DNA of 40,244 bases from an uncultured Acidimicrobiales bacterium (GCA_937925845.1 CALAML010000185.1:1-40244), one strand, 5' to 3'. Shown: positions 8,001 through 15,693, numbered from the stretch's first letter. Program-made: numbers and translations. Notes: generated from the letters alone by a model not told the origin.

Positions 8001-8544
8001 GAGCCGCAAGGAACTCAACAAGGTCATTTCGTCCATCGACGACGAGATCGTGGGTGTGTTCACCGAGGCCTTTGCCGATGTGAGTGAGAACTTCACGGCG
8101 CTGTTTGAGACCCTGTTCCCGGGCGGGCGCGGTCGCTTGGTGTTGACCAACCCGGAGAACATGCTCGAGACCGGCATCGAGCTTCAGGCCCGGCCCGGTG
8201 GCAAGAACGTGCGCAAGCTCTCGCTGCTGTCGGGTGGTGAGCGCTCGCTGACCGCGCTGGCCTACCTCTTTGCCGTGTTCCGCAGCCGGCCGTCGCCGTT
8301 CTATGTGATGGATGAGGTCGAGGCCGCTCTCGATGATGTGAACCTGCATCGGTTCCTCGACCTGGTGGCGGAGTTCCGCGACGAGGCCCAGCTGATCATC
8401 GTGAGCCACCAGAAGCGCACCATGGAGGCCGGTGACGTGCTCTACGGCGTCACCATGCAGGCCGGCGGTTCGTCCACAGTGCTCTCTGAAAAGGTCCGCT
8501 CCGAAACAGCAAACCCAGCCGAGCCCACCCCAATCGGCGTCTAA
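5002..8544 (+). CDS. smc: Chromosome segregation protein SMC
   Basis: An 1180-residue SMC ATPase, which with ScpAB organises and segregates the nucleoid. The N-terminal head has Walker A GPNGSGKS at residues 35-42. Two long Ala/Glu/Arg-rich coiled coils flank a hinge around residues 510-650 (GLDGVLGTLLDLVAVDDGFE). The C-terminal head has signature LLSGGERSL near residue 1075 and Walker B FYVMDEVEAALDD near 1100. I chose GTG at 5002 because AGGGGAG (4985-4991) is 10 nt upstream. GTG 5014 would match many homologues (FLKNLTLKGFKSF) but is 22 nt from that SD. Upstream in-frame codons are not SMC-like. Usual family length; no defects seen. It is followed by a palindromic repeat rather than by ftsY. 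Confidence 0.97.
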   Translation: MSRRVFLKNLTLKGFKSFADTTSLDLEPGVTVVVGPNGSGKSNVVDAVAWVLGAQAPKSIRSSKMDDVIFAGTAKRAALGRAEVALTIDNSDGILPVQFSEVTVKRTLFRNGDSEYSINQVPCRLLDIQELLSDAGVGRQQHVIISQGQIDAVLNARPEDRRLIIEEAAGVLKYRKRKEKAERRLVATEANLTRIQDLLREVKRGLRPLEKQADAARRYDSLVAELTQLRKHLAGRELSTMQRRLAEARATQEKQNQAEAAIKGQLASLDTKVLDAETRLTAQGGDDLGDDLAAFEGLAERAKGQAALVAERVRSIEAARNEATDQTVIATLEADANSLTTEIAEVAAHIEAGDADGVALLADEAEMAKRREAFDAEHGDGPKALGSEIGEVRAELNAAAKAVERSQASMAQAKAQIDRMSVKHRSANDRRTALTAAAEEARSRVESLAAERVEAAEALVSAESSRSRAATAATSATSEARAWTARVEALELALDQARSAAGAEQLAGLDGVLGTLLDLVAVDDGFETAFEAAIGEALTSVVVESSDAARAALTALHADDAAGAVVALDRVDGIGGSATASAAAANRASSGMALRDRVRGQTPEVDRLLDRLLAAAVLVDGPWADALDVALAEPDLIVVTRDGDRFAATGWRTGLQGSGATGAALEEAQAKVVSSAQAAQAATSSADAAEQALAQARSNERNAVAAEEKNQQALELAERDLERLAADLADGDEDRQKLDEAIAAHQRQIEVDSARVTELEAALPELVAAESQHEERVARWREERGALAHEESQLRQRRSDHERRLSGLSEKRQVLTDRLEGVEEGLRRNVAKRDEAAQRRQELDRRLHASRSLASYLDGRITEISEKLASLRIERQAQSAAAQAISAELDSLRRDRIAQERALEEGRELARRADMEASETNIRIEAAVETLRRELDCDPQTAMDTECPELADGVTAPARTRELERELRLMGPINPLALDEYEALAERHEFLKGQLDDVKASRKELNKVISSIDDEIVGVFTEAFADVSENFTALFETLFPGGRGRLVLTNPENMLETGIELQARPGGKNVRKLSLLSGGERSLTALAYLFAVFRSRPSPFYVMDEVEAALDDVNLHRFLDLVAEFRDEAQLIIVSHQKRTMEAGDVLYGVTMQAGGSSTVLSEKVRSETANPAEPTPIGV

Positions 8545-8550
8545 GCAACC

Positions 8551-8577
8551 TGTCATGGGTGTCAGACACCCGTCACA
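8551..8577. repeat. Palindrome of the GGTGTC-A-GACACC family, copy 2
   Basis: Core GGGTGTC (8557-8563), A, GACACCC (8565-8571), with outer arms TGTCAT and GTCACA pairing except for one mismatch and one G.T. It begins 7 nt after the smc stop codon and is a plausible smc terminator. Confidence 0.72.
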
Positions 8578-8607
8578 AGTTTCGGCATGGATCGCTCTTC
8601 ACCCATC

Positions 8608-8613
8608 TAGAGT
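8608..8613 (+). promoter_or_regulatory. -10 box TAGAGT of a leaderless transcript
   Basis: TAGAGT followed by 6 nt (TTTGGT) and the GTG start at 8620. There is no SD before this start. The geometry recurs at seven starts in the window. Confidence 0.55.
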
Positions 8614-8619
8614 TTTGGT

Positions 8620-9183
8620 GTGAGCACGCTGAAGAGTCGACCTCCGGTTGGCCAGAGTCCGGTTCGCCCGGGCACCGACCGGCTGGTGCTCTTGGTGCTG
8701 CAGGTGCTGCTGTTGATGGCCGTGTTTTTTGTGGCCTGGCTGGCGATCAGCGGCGGGGTGCTGGCGCTGGGCGACTTCCGTCGCGGCGTCGAGCCTGGCT
8801 TCTGGCTGCTGACCCATCGATGGGCCAGCTACGGGCTCACTGTGGTGGCCATCGTGGCTGCGCCGGTTGGGTTGTCGATGAGCATGTTCCGGCTGCGGTT
8901 GGCGCCGGTGGCCGCCACCACCGCAGCCATTCTGGTGGCCATCGCGTTGGGGTCGACCGGCCGCTGGATCGCCAGCGTCGATTTGCTGAACAGCGACGGG
9001 GCCGAGCGGTCCTTCCTCGGTTGGTTGTTTCGGCCCGGCATCCGATTCTTTGTGCTGGGCGAAGGCGAGCTGTCGCCAACCCGCCTCCGGGTTCTGGCCC
9101 TGTTCCATCTGGTGCTGCTACCGACGGTCCTGGTGACAGTAGGAACCTGGCTCAATCGGTCGCTTCGGTCCAAGCAGCCCTAA
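8620..9183 (+). CDS. Hypothetical four-helix membrane protein
   Basis: A 187-residue protein of unknown function with four hydrophobic segments: about residues 22-47 (LVLLVLQVLLLMAVFFVAW), 68-85, 88-111 and 160-178. A loop with RSFLGWLFRPGIRFFVLGEG lies between helices 3 and 4. The N-terminus is Ser/Pro/Arg-rich and probably cytoplasmic. GTG at 8620 is chosen from the TAGAGT -10 box 6 nt upstream and the absence of an SD. It is a single gene after smc, convergent with the small gene at 9211-9447. I do not recognise the family. Confidence 0.72.
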   Translation: MSTLKSRPPVGQSPVRPGTDRLVLLVLQVLLLMAVFFVAWLAISGGVLALGDFRRGVEPGFWLLTHRWASYGLTVVAIVAAPVGLSMSMFRLRLAPVAATTAAILVAIALGSTGRWIASVDLLNSDGAERSFLGWLFRPGIRFFVLGEGELSPTRLRVLALFHLVLLPTVLVTVGTWLNRSLRSKQP

Positions 9184-9210
9184 CCTAACGCGGTCGTCTC
9201 AGCAGGTGGT

Positions 9211-9447
9211 CTAGATGGACTGGGGTGACTTGATGATCATCGCCAGCGCCCTCATGGCGCACACCACCATCAACAGTACGGTCGACAAGGCGATGATGGC
9301 GCCGAACCCGTCGCTGGACATCGTGGCCAGCTGCACAAGGAAGATCACGCCGATCTTTTGCAACAGGCTGGAAAGGTCCGGCGACCGGAACACCACAACT
9401 GAACCAGCGGCGACGATCAGCACCAGCAGGCAAAGCTCAAGACCCAT
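9211..9447 (-). CDS. Small two-helix membrane protein
   Basis: A 78-residue protein. Two hydrophobic helices, MGLELCLLVLIVAAGSVVVF and, after the segment SPDLSSLLQKIG, a long stretch from VIFLVQLATM to ALSTVLLMVVCAM, suggest an integral membrane protein with short loops. ATG at 9447 is exactly 6 nt after TAGAAT, a near-perfect -10, with no SD, so the mRNA is probably leaderless. An overlapping alternative frame has no membrane character and looks like a shadow. Function unknown. It lies directly downstream of the VWA gene on the same strand but seems to have its own promoter. Confidence 0.66.
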   Translation of the reverse strand: MGLELCLLVLIVAAGSVVVFRSPDLSSLLQKIGVIFLVQLATMSSDGFGAIIALSTVLLMVVCAMRALAMIIKSPQSI

Positions 9448-9453
9448 GGCCCG

Positions 9454-9459
9454 ATTCTA
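9454..9459 (-). promoter_or_regulatory. -10 box TAGAAT of a leaderless transcript
   Basis: On the minus strand TAGAAT is followed by CGGGCC and the ATG at 9447. It is the best consensus match among the leaderless-type promoters here. No clear -35 element. Confidence 0.65.
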
Positions 9460-9533
9460 GACCAACCAAAACCGGCCAGACCTAACCGCACCCGAAGCTC
9501 AATCGAGCCGGCGACCAGTCCTTCAAGTGCTGT

Positions 9534-10502
9534 CTAGGGGAGGCGGCTGAACCAGACGAGGCTGGTTCCGGCGGTGAGGAGCAGTAGCACCAGGCCGATA
9601 CCGCTGAACCACCAGCTGACCTCCACCAATTCTTCTTCGAAGCCGACGGCGCTGCCGATATCGGAATAGACCTCACGGAGTTCGTCACTGCTGCTGGCCG
9701 AGAATGCGGCGCCTCCGGTCCGCTCAGCGAGCAGGGCCAGGTTGGGGGCATCGACCGGTACCGGAATGGTTTGGCTGACGCCATCGAGTTCCAGGGTGAT
9801 CTGGCCCCGGACCGTGCCGAAGGAGATGGTCGATACCGGCACTTCGGCCTCGTTGGCTGCGGCCACTCCTTCATCGTCACCCGGCGGCACCGTGGAGGTG
9901 CCGTCGCTGAGCAGCACGATGCGGGCCGGCGGCACGGTGCCGGTCTCGTCGGGCGGCACTGCTTCGAGGGCATCGAGCGAGGTGAGGATCGCTCCGCCGA
10001 GCGAAGTGCCCTCGCCCAGGTCGTCTTCGGTGAGCCCCTCAAGCGCCTGGACCACCTGGTTGTGGTTTTGGGTGGGCGGCACCCGGATCGCCGATCGGCC
10101 GTTAAAGAGCACCAGGCCCAGGTTGAAGCGGTCGGGGAGTTCGGCCGAGAACTGGGTGGCGGCGTCGACCGCGGAGGTGAAGCGGTCGGGTTCCACGTCG
10201 GTGGCCATCATCGACAACGACACGTCGATGGCGATCACCACGGTGGCCCGCTCCCGAGGCACCTCTTCAATTCGGGCCGGCTGGGCAAACGCCACCACAA
10301 AGGCGCTCATAGCCCCGAGGAATAGAACGGCTGGCACGTGGCGGCGCCAGTTGGGTCGGTTGGGAGCCACTGCGTCGAGCAGTTCGCTGCTGGTGAATCG
10401 GATCGTGTACTGGTTGCGTCGGCGCTGGGCGAAGATGTAACCGATGGCCAGCAGGGCCACACCTACCAGGAACCACAGGCGCCATTCGGCGATGAACCTC
10501 AC
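9534..10502 (-). CDS. BatA-like VWA-domain membrane protein
   Basis: A 322-residue protein. Two N-terminal membrane helices (about 8-24 and 57-74) anchor a von Willebrand A domain with MIDAS motif DVSLS (D93, S95, S97), later T in EGTSLGGAI and D in VLLSDGTS. A third helix near residues 297-316 (GIGLVLLLLTAGTSLVWF) closes the protein. Such proteins form the third element of MoxR-DUF58-VWA operons, thought to act as metal-dependent chaperones or assembly factors at the membrane. The ATG overlaps the stop of the DUF58 gene by 4 nt (ATGA). Family firm; client unknown. Confidence 0.9.
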   Translation of the reverse strand: MRFIAEWRLWFLVGVALLAIGYIFAQRRRNQYTIRFTSSELLDAVAPNRPNWRRHVPAVLFLGAMSAFVVAFAQPARIEEVPRERATVVIAIDVSLSMMATDVEPDRFTSAVDAATQFSAELPDRFNLGLVLFNGRSAIRVPPTQNHNQVVQALEGLTEDDLGEGTSLGGAILTSLDALEAVPPDETGTVPPARIVLLSDGTSTVPPGDDEGVAAANEAEVPVSTISFGTVRGQITLELDGVSQTIPVPVDAPNLALLAERTGGAAFSASSSDELREVYSDIGSAVGFEEELVEVSWWFSGIGLVLLLLTAGTSLVWFSRLP

Positions 10503-11497
10503 GATGCACCTCCGGCCCGGGCGATGGCGCTTTGGCGCTCCCGGCGGAGGCCGACAAACCGGACCATGGCCGGCAGCCAGTCTTCATCGGTGCGGAGCTG
10601 GAGATGGTCGGCTCGGGCACTACGGATGTGGCCTTCGATGCGGCCTCGCTGCTTGGCCGCCGCCGCCGCATACTTGCGACGCACGTCGGCTTTGGAGGTT
10701 TGGATCTGTCGCACCGCACCGGTGGCCGGATCGGTCACTTCGAGTACACCAACCGCTGGCAGTTCGAGTTCGCGGGGGTCGACCACCTCTACCGCCAGGG
10801 TTTCGTGGCGGGTACCGACCACGCCGAGGGATCGGGCCCAGGCTTCGTCGGCGAGAAAGTCGGATACCACCACGGCCAGGCCGCGGCGGTGGTTGGGGGC
10901 CATGACCCGTTCGACGGCGCCGGCCAAATCGGCGTGGCCGAGGGCGGTGGGCCGGGGATGGTTGGCGATTCGGCTCAGCAGGGCCCGCAGGTGGTTGCGA
11001 CCGGTGCGGGCCGGGATTACCTCGGGGCCGTTCATGGTGGCCAGCACCGCGCCGATACGGTTGCCGCCGCGTGCGGTGAGGAATCCGGCGGTGGCGGCCG
11101 CGGCCAGCGAGAGGTCTTTCTTCTGGTAGCTGGCGGTGCCGAAGTAGAGCGACGGTGAAAGGTCGACCACCAGCCAGGTTTCGAGTTCGCGGTCGGCGAT
11201 GGTTTCGCGGATGTGGGGCGCTTGGGTGCGGGCGGTCACGTTCCAGTCCATGCGGCGCACGTCGTCGCCGGCGGCGTAGCGCCGGGTTTCGCCCGGCTCG
11301 CTGCCGTGGCCGGGGATCAGGCCGCGGTAGTCGCCCTGGAGCACGCCGTCGAGGCGTTTGGTGACCGATATCTCGAGTCGGCGCAGAACCTGATCGGGCG
11401 AGCCGTCTTCGCCGGGGATGGCACCGAGACGCGCTTGGGTGGCTTCGACCGTGTCGACGGTCGGGACCTTGTCGGGGTAGTGGTCGCGGGCCCTCAC
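10499..11497 (-). CDS. DUF58-domain protein
   Basis: A 332-residue soluble protein. The DUF58 signature around residues 69-90 (GETRRYAAGDDVRRMDW) is followed by a VWA-like fold with VVDLSPSL (D112, S114, S116) and later LAVVVSDFLADEAW. It is the middle gene of a MoxR / DUF58 / VWA operon; such proteins are presumed to adapt the AAA+ ATPase to its membrane partner. GTG start at 11497, 10 nt after the moxR stop; the stop overlaps the next start. No membrane segment, unlike some DUF58 proteins with two N-terminal helices. Confidence 0.9.
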   Translation of the reverse strand: MRARDHYPDKVPTVDTVEATQARLGAIPGEDGSPDQVLRRLEISVTKRLDGVLQGDYRGLIPGHGSEPGETRRYAAGDDVRRMDWNVTARTQAPHIRETIADRELETWLVVDLSPSLYFGTASYQKKDLSLAAAATAGFLTARGGNRIGAVLATMNGPEVIPARTGRNHLRALLSRIANHPRPTALGHADLAGAVERVMAPNHRRGLAVVVSDFLADEAWARSLGVVGTRHETLAVEVVDPRELELPAVGVLEVTDPATGAVRQIQTSKADVRRKYAAAAAKQRGRIEGHIRSARADHLQLRTDEDWLPAMVRFVGLRRERQSAIARAGGAS

Positions 11498-11507
11498 TTC
11501 GGCCGGT

Positions 11508-12599
11508 TCACTGGGCCGGCGAGATGCGCGGCGCCGGCACGGTCGAAAGGATGCGACCCATGATTTGTTCGACGGTGATGCTTTGGGCCAGCGCCTCGTA
11601 GGAGAGCACCAGGCGATGTCGCAGCACGTCGGGGGCCACTTCGAACACGTCTTGAGGGGTGGCGTAGGTTCGACCTCGGAGCATGGCCATGGCCCGGCCG
11701 GCGGCGATCAGGCCGAGGCTGGCGCGGGGGCTGGCACCGTAGGAGAGGAGCGGTTCGAGGTCGCTCAGGCCGTAGCGCAGCGGTTCGCGGGTGGCGAGCA
11801 CCAGGTTCACCGCGTACTCCACCACACCGCGATCGGTGTAGATGTTGGCCGCTTGGTCCTGCATGGTCACAAGCTGTTCGGGGCTCAGCACCTGGGAGGG
11901 GGTGGGCGGCGACACTCCCATCCGGTTGACGATCTCCACCTCCTCTTCGGGGGTGGGATAGTCGACCACGATCTTCATCAGGAAGCGGTCCTGCTGGGCC
12001 TCGGGCAGCGGGTAGACGCCCTCGGATTCGATCGGGTTCTGGGTGGCCAGTACCAGGAACGGTTTGGGCAGCGGGAAGGTCTCCCCGCCGATCGACACCT
12101 GGCGTTCGGCCATCACTTCGAGCAGCGCCGACTGCACCTTGGCCGGGGCCCGGTTGATTTCGTCGGCGAGGAGGAAGTTGGTGAAGGCCGGCCCGAGCTC
12201 GATGTCGAACTGTTCGGTCGAGGCCCGGTAGATCCGGGTACCGACGATGTCGGCGGGCAACAGGTCGGGGGTGAACTGGACTCGATTGAACGAGCCTCCG
12301 ACGGCTCGGGCCAAAGATTCGGCGGCGAGGGTCTTGGCCACGCCGGGCACGCCTTCGAGCAGACAGTGGCCGCGGGCCAACAGAGCAACGAGGAGGCGTT
12401 CGATCAGCGGGTCCTGGCCGACGATGATCTTCTTGACCTCAAACAGGACGGACTCGATCGAGACCGGTTCGAGCGACACCACCGCGCCAGCAGAGGAGTC
12501 TGCGGGAGTCATGCCGTTGCTGGCGTCTGCCTGGAGCGATACGGGTTGTGGTTTATCGGTGCTGGCGTCGCTGTCGGTCAGCGGTTCATCAATCGACAC
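11508..12599 (-). CDS. MoxR-family AAA+ ATPase
   Basis: A 363-residue AAA+ ATPase of the MoxR group. A variable Ser/Asp-rich N-terminus of about 45 residues precedes the ATPase: Walker A GVPGVAKT (83-90), Walker B FLLADEINR (D146, E147), sensor 1 LATQNPIES and an Arg finger in EAQQDRFLM. The C-terminal lid includes YGASPRASLGLI. GTG at 12599 with GAGG 5-8 nt upstream. It leads the minus-strand operon with DUF58 and VWA genes and is divergent from the response regulator at 13010. MoxR ATPases remodel or mature partner complexes, sometimes under envelope stress. Specific client unknown. Confidence 0.93.
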   Translation of the reverse strand: MSIDEPLTDSDASTDKPQPVSLQADASNGMTPADSSAGAVVSLEPVSIESVLFEVKKIIVGQDPLIERLLVALLARGHCLLEGVPGVAKTLAAESLARAVGGSFNRVQFTPDLLPADIVGTRIYRASTEQFDIELGPAFTNFLLADEINRAPAKVQSALLEVMAERQVSIGGETFPLPKPFLVLATQNPIESEGVYPLPEAQQDRFLMKIVVDYPTPEEEVEIVNRMGVSPPTPSQVLSPEQLVTMQDQAANIYTDRGVVEYAVNLVLATREPLRYGLSDLEPLLSYGASPRASLGLIAAGRAMAMLRGRTYATPQDVFEVAPDVLRHRLVLSYEALAQSITVEQIMGRILSTVPAPRISPAQ

Positions 12600-12645
12600 A
12601 GTGCCTCGGTGAGGTGGGAGGAATCGTTGGGGGGATCATTGGGGA

Positions 12646-12681
12646 TTGCGTTGGTGAAGTTGCGTTGGTGAAGTTGCGTTG
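12646..12681. repeat. 14-bp tandem repeat, 2.6 copies
   Basis: Two perfect TTGCGTTGGTGAAG units followed by TTGCGTTG. It starts 46 bp upstream of the moxR GTG, within its leader or promoter. It could be an iterated binding site or simple slippage. Confidence 0.6.
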
Positions 12682-12901
12682 TTGGAATCGCGTGGGGACG
12701 GACCTCACGACTCAAAACCAGTGTAAGACGCCAAGTCATTCCCCGAGGGTGCACCCCCGGACAAGTTGTTTGGATGTTGTTGGCGATGAGGGCTCGCCGG
12801 TGTCGAGTCGGACAGAAGAGCCAAGAGTTGACCCTTGGAGTCTCCTAACCGCCAACGATTTGGTGAACCTGGCGCCATCCGAAGCCGCGGGTTCGACAGG
12901 G

Positions 12902-12956
12902 TCAACGCTGGATAGCCAAGGGATCGACACCGGGTCGACACTGGATCGACACTGGA
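12902..12956 (+). promoter_or_regulatory. 11-bp-phased direct repeats, probable response-regulator box
   Basis: TCGACACCGGG at 12924, TCGACACTGGA at 12935 and TCGACACTGGA at 12946 are exactly 11 bp apart; a weaker TCAACGCTGGA at 12902 is two periods upstream. OmpR/PhoB-family regulators bind direct repeats with one-helical-turn spacing, and the mycobacterial MprA box is also a direct repeat. The last unit ends 41 bp before the -10 candidate, a usual activator position. Autoregulation of the downstream regulator is the simplest reading. Confidence 0.62.
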
Positions 12957-12997
12957 TACTGTGCGTGACCTGCTGTGAATACCGGGCCGCGACACGC

Positions 12998-13003
12998 CAC
13001 AAT
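12998..13003 (+). promoter_or_regulatory. Candidate -10 box CACAAT of the response-regulator gene
   Basis: CACAAT followed by GGCTTG and the ATG at 13010; 6-nt geometry as at the other leaderless starts, but the first base deviates from TANNNT. Confidence 0.42.
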
Positions 13004-13009
13004 GGCTTG

Positions 13010-13723
13010 ATGCGGCTATTGGTTGTCGATGACGAGGTTGATCTCGCGGATGCGGTGGCTCGCGGCCTGCGTCACGAGGGTTATGCCGTGGATGTGGCTT
13101 ACGACGGCACGGATGCGCTCGAGAAGGCGCGGCTGACCGACTACGACCTGATCTGTCTCGACATCACCATGCCGGGGCTGAGCGGCCACGAAGTGTGTCA
13201 ACAACTTCGGGCCGTCGAAGGGCCGGCGCCGCGGGTGTTGATGCTGACGGCGCGCGATGCGGTGGAGGAGCGGGTGCAGGGGCTCGACTCCGGCGCCGAC
13301 GACTATCTGGTGAAGCCGTTTGCCTTCCCGGAGTTGGCGGCCCGGGTGCGGAGCCTGTTGCGCCGTGATGCCGGCCAGAGCGGTGCGGTGTTTCGGGTGG
13401 GCGATCTTGAGGTTGATACCGCCCAGCATCTGGTGCGTCGTGGCGGGCGGGAGCTGGACCTCACCGCCAAGGAGTTTGCCCTCGCCCGCTACTTTGCCTC
13501 GCGACCCGGGCAGGTGATCAGCCAGGAGGAACTCCTCGAACACGTGTGGGACGAACAGGCCGACCCGTTCACCAATACGGTGCGGGTAACGGTGGGCACA
13601 CTGCGGCGCAAGCTCAGCATCGATGACGAGTTCCCGATGTTGGAGACGATCATCGGCAGCGGCTACCGACTGATCGCCGAGGTGCCCCAGGGCGCCGAGG
13701 TTGCTGAGGCAACGGAACGTTGA
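13010..13723 (+). CDS. OmpR/PhoB-family response regulator (MprA-like)
   Basis: A 237-residue two-component regulator. Receiver domain: acidic D7-D8, phospho-acceptor D51 in LICLDITMPGLSG, T80, K102 in DDYLVKPF. The C-terminal winged helix contains LTAKEFALARYFASRPG, EELLEHVW and VRVTVGTLRRKL. ATG at 13010 is where the receiver begins; the frame stays open further upstream but that part is non-homologous. No SD. It overlaps the histidine kinase start by 4 nt. With the kinase and the following HtrA-like protease, the arrangement resembles mprA-mprB-pepD of mycobacteria, an envelope-stress circuit. The 11-bp repeats upstream suggest autoregulation. Confidence 0.93.
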   Translation: MRLLVVDDEVDLADAVARGLRHEGYAVDVAYDGTDALEKARLTDYDLICLDITMPGLSGHEVCQQLRAVEGPAPRVLMLTARDAVEERVQGLDSGADDYLVKPFAFPELAARVRSLLRRDAGQSGAVFRVGDLEVDTAQHLVRRGGRELDLTAKEFALARYFASRPGQVISQEELLEHVWDEQADPFTNTVRVTVGTLRRKLSIDDEFPMLETIIGSGYRLIAEVPQGAEVAEATER

Positions 13724-15594
13724 CCGCCCCAACACCGATGCCGGCGACCAACCGCCACGAGGTAAGCCGGTTTCGGCGCCTGGCCGCGTGGATGCCGGAG
13801 TGGATGGGGTCGCTGCGCTTCCGCATCACCCTGATCTATTCGACGGTGCTCTTCGGGTTGGCCGCGCTGGTGGTGGCCGGCATCTACATGTCGGTCTCCC
13901 GCTCGTTGGAGGGTCGGGCCATCACCAACGACTTCGAAGTGGTGGTACCGGGGGAGACCACCGGCATCTTCGAGCGGAACAATCCCGGTGAACAGATCGC
14001 TATTGAGATGGAGCGCCAGATCGACCGGCGCACCCTCGAAACCCTTCGCGAATACTCCTTTGGTGCGTTGGGGATGCTCTTTATCACCAGCCTGGGGGTG
14101 GGGTGGATGGTGGCCGGTCGCATCCTTCGCCCTCTCGACCGCATCACGTCGGTGGCTCAGGAGATTCAGGCCACCGACCTGTCGCGCCGAATCTCCCTCG
14201 ATGGTCCCGACGACGAGCTGAAGGAGTTGGCCGACACCTTCGATGCCATGCTGGCCCGCCTCGACGGCGCCTTTGAGGATCAGCGGACCTTTATCCATGA
14301 GACCTCCCATGAGCTTCGCAACCCGCTGGCGGTCATGCGGACCAACCTGGAGGTGGCCCTAAATGATCCGAACGCTGATGCCAGCGACATGCGGGACACC
14401 GCCAAGGTGGTGCAGAAGTCGGCCGAGCGCATGTCTCGGCTGGTCGATGATCTGCTGCTCTATGCCCGCCGCGAGTCGCGCCATGAAGTGGCCGAGCTGG
14501 TCGATGTGCAGGCCCTGGTGGCGGGCGCGGTTGATGAGTTCCGGGCTGTCGCCGAGACCAGAGGCATGACCCTCGCTGCGGCCACCGGTCAGAACCTTTG
14601 GGTGGAGGGCGATCGAGTGGCTCTGGGTCGGGCCTTGGCCAACCTGTTGGCCAACGCCGTCCGGTTGGCTCCGGAGAACAGCCGCATCCGGGTGACGGCG
14701 GGGGAGGAGGATCATCGGGTGTGGATGGCGGTTTCCGATGAAGGACCCGGTATTGCGCCGGAGGATCACCCCCGTGTGTTCCAGCGTTTCTGGAAGGGTG
14801 ACCCGGCCGGGGGTCGGGCCCGTAGCGGTCTTGGTCTGGCCATCGTGCGGCAGATCGCTGAGGGCCATCGGGGCGAGGTGCGGCTGGCTTCTGAGGTTGG
14901 TCGGGGTTCGGTGTTTTCGATCTGGATTCCCGCCCTGCCCCAGGAGCGGCGACCGCAGCCGACCCATCCGGCCATGACCGGAGCCCATCAGCCGCCGCTG
15001 AGCGAGCGCACTGTCGAGTTGGCCGTGGCCGATTCCACCAGCCGGATTCGCCGTCCTCGCCGGATCGGCCCCACCCGGCGTCGTCGTCGTGGCGCCCCCG
15101 ACTACTCACCGTTCTCGAGTCCTCAGACCGCCCCTACTGAAGCGGTCGATCCATCCGGTCCGGTGCCGCAAACCTCGGAGTCGAACCAGCCCGCTCCCCA
15201 GCCAGCGGTGACCGCTCGCTTCACCCCACCGACCGACCCGGGTTCGGGTTGGGCTCAGCCCGGAGTGGCGGCGGCACCCCCGGGAGCCGCGGCCCCGTCG
15301 TATTCGCCGCCCGCGTACACCCCGCCGCCACCGCCAGCCCCGCCCACCCCCAGCGCCGCGGTGCGATCCACACACTCCGCTTCGTCGTCCCCAGCGCCGG
15401 TGGGCGACAGTGCGGTCGGCGGCAATGGGGTGGGCGACGCAGCTGCGGCGGTCCATGGCGATTGGCTCGACGACGATGTCACCGCGGCCGAGATGGCCGA
15501 CCAAGGTGGCGGCGGACTCTCGGATGGCGATGACGGCCCGTCGGTTTCTACCCCGATCGATCCGGAAAGTTTTGATGAAATTTGGGGCCGCTGA
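13720..15594 (+). CDS. HAMP-domain sensor histidine kinase (MprB-like) with long disordered C-terminal tail
   Basis: A 624-residue kinase. Membrane helices at about 36-57 and 113-133 flank a short extracytoplasmic loop of about 55 residues. HAMP follows at about 134-187, then HisKA with phospho-acceptor H197 in HETSHELRNPLAV, and a HATPase with N box ANLLANAVRLAP, G1 DEGPGI and G2 GRARSGLGLAIV. The catalytic part ends near residue 406. The remaining ~218 residues are Pro/Ala/Ser-rich with an Arg cluster (IGPTRRRRRGAP) and an acidic end, unusual for the family. TTG at 13720 overlaps the regulator stop (TTGA); ATG at 13738 is the alternative. Cognate to the preceding regulator. Confidence 0.92.
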   Translation: MTAPTPMPATNRHEVSRFRRLAAWMPEWMGSLRFRITLIYSTVLFGLAALVVAGIYMSVSRSLEGRAITNDFEVVVPGETTGIFERNNPGEQIAIEMERQIDRRTLETLREYSFGALGMLFITSLGVGWMVAGRILRPLDRITSVAQEIQATDLSRRISLDGPDDELKELADTFDAMLARLDGAFEDQRTFIHETSHELRNPLAVMRTNLEVALNDPNADASDMRDTAKVVQKSAERMSRLVDDLLLYARRESRHEVAELVDVQALVAGAVDEFRAVAETRGMTLAAATGQNLWVEGDRVALGRALANLLANAVRLAPENSRIRVTAGEEDHRVWMAVSDEGPGIAPEDHPRVFQRFWKGDPAGGRARSGLGLAIVRQIAEGHRGEVRLASEVGRGSVFSIWIPALPQERRPQPTHPAMTGAHQPPLSERTVELAVADSTSRIRRPRRIGPTRRRRRGAPDYSPFSSPQTAPTEAVDPSGPVPQTSESNQPAPQPAVTARFTPPTDPGSGWAQPGVAAAPPGAAAPSYSPPAYTPPPPPAPPTPSAAVRSTHSASSSPAPVGDSAVGGNGVGDAAAAVHGDWLDDDVTAAEMADQGGGGLSDGDDGPSVSTPIDPESFDEIWGR

Positions 15595-15693
15595 TGCGGT
15601 CGGTGGTTGGGTTGGACGGGCGGTTGCCAGGACGCCTGCCGCACGGCCCGGGCGAGATTGGCGGCCGGGGAATGTTTGGCCGTTCGGTGGTGG

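Larger units (their letters stand above)
12600..13009. other. 410-bp divergent control region between the MoxR operon and the two-component system
   Basis: No gene. It contains a 14-bp tandem repeat close to the moxR start (12646-12681), a GGGTGCACCC palindrome near 12750, 11-bp-phased direct repeats (12902-12956) and a -10 candidate for the response regulator (12998-13003). Confidence 0.6.

Noticed and set aside
12690-12760. tRNA-like piece around ACTCAAAACCAG
   Set aside because: No T-arm GTTCRA motif and no cloverleaf pairing could be found.
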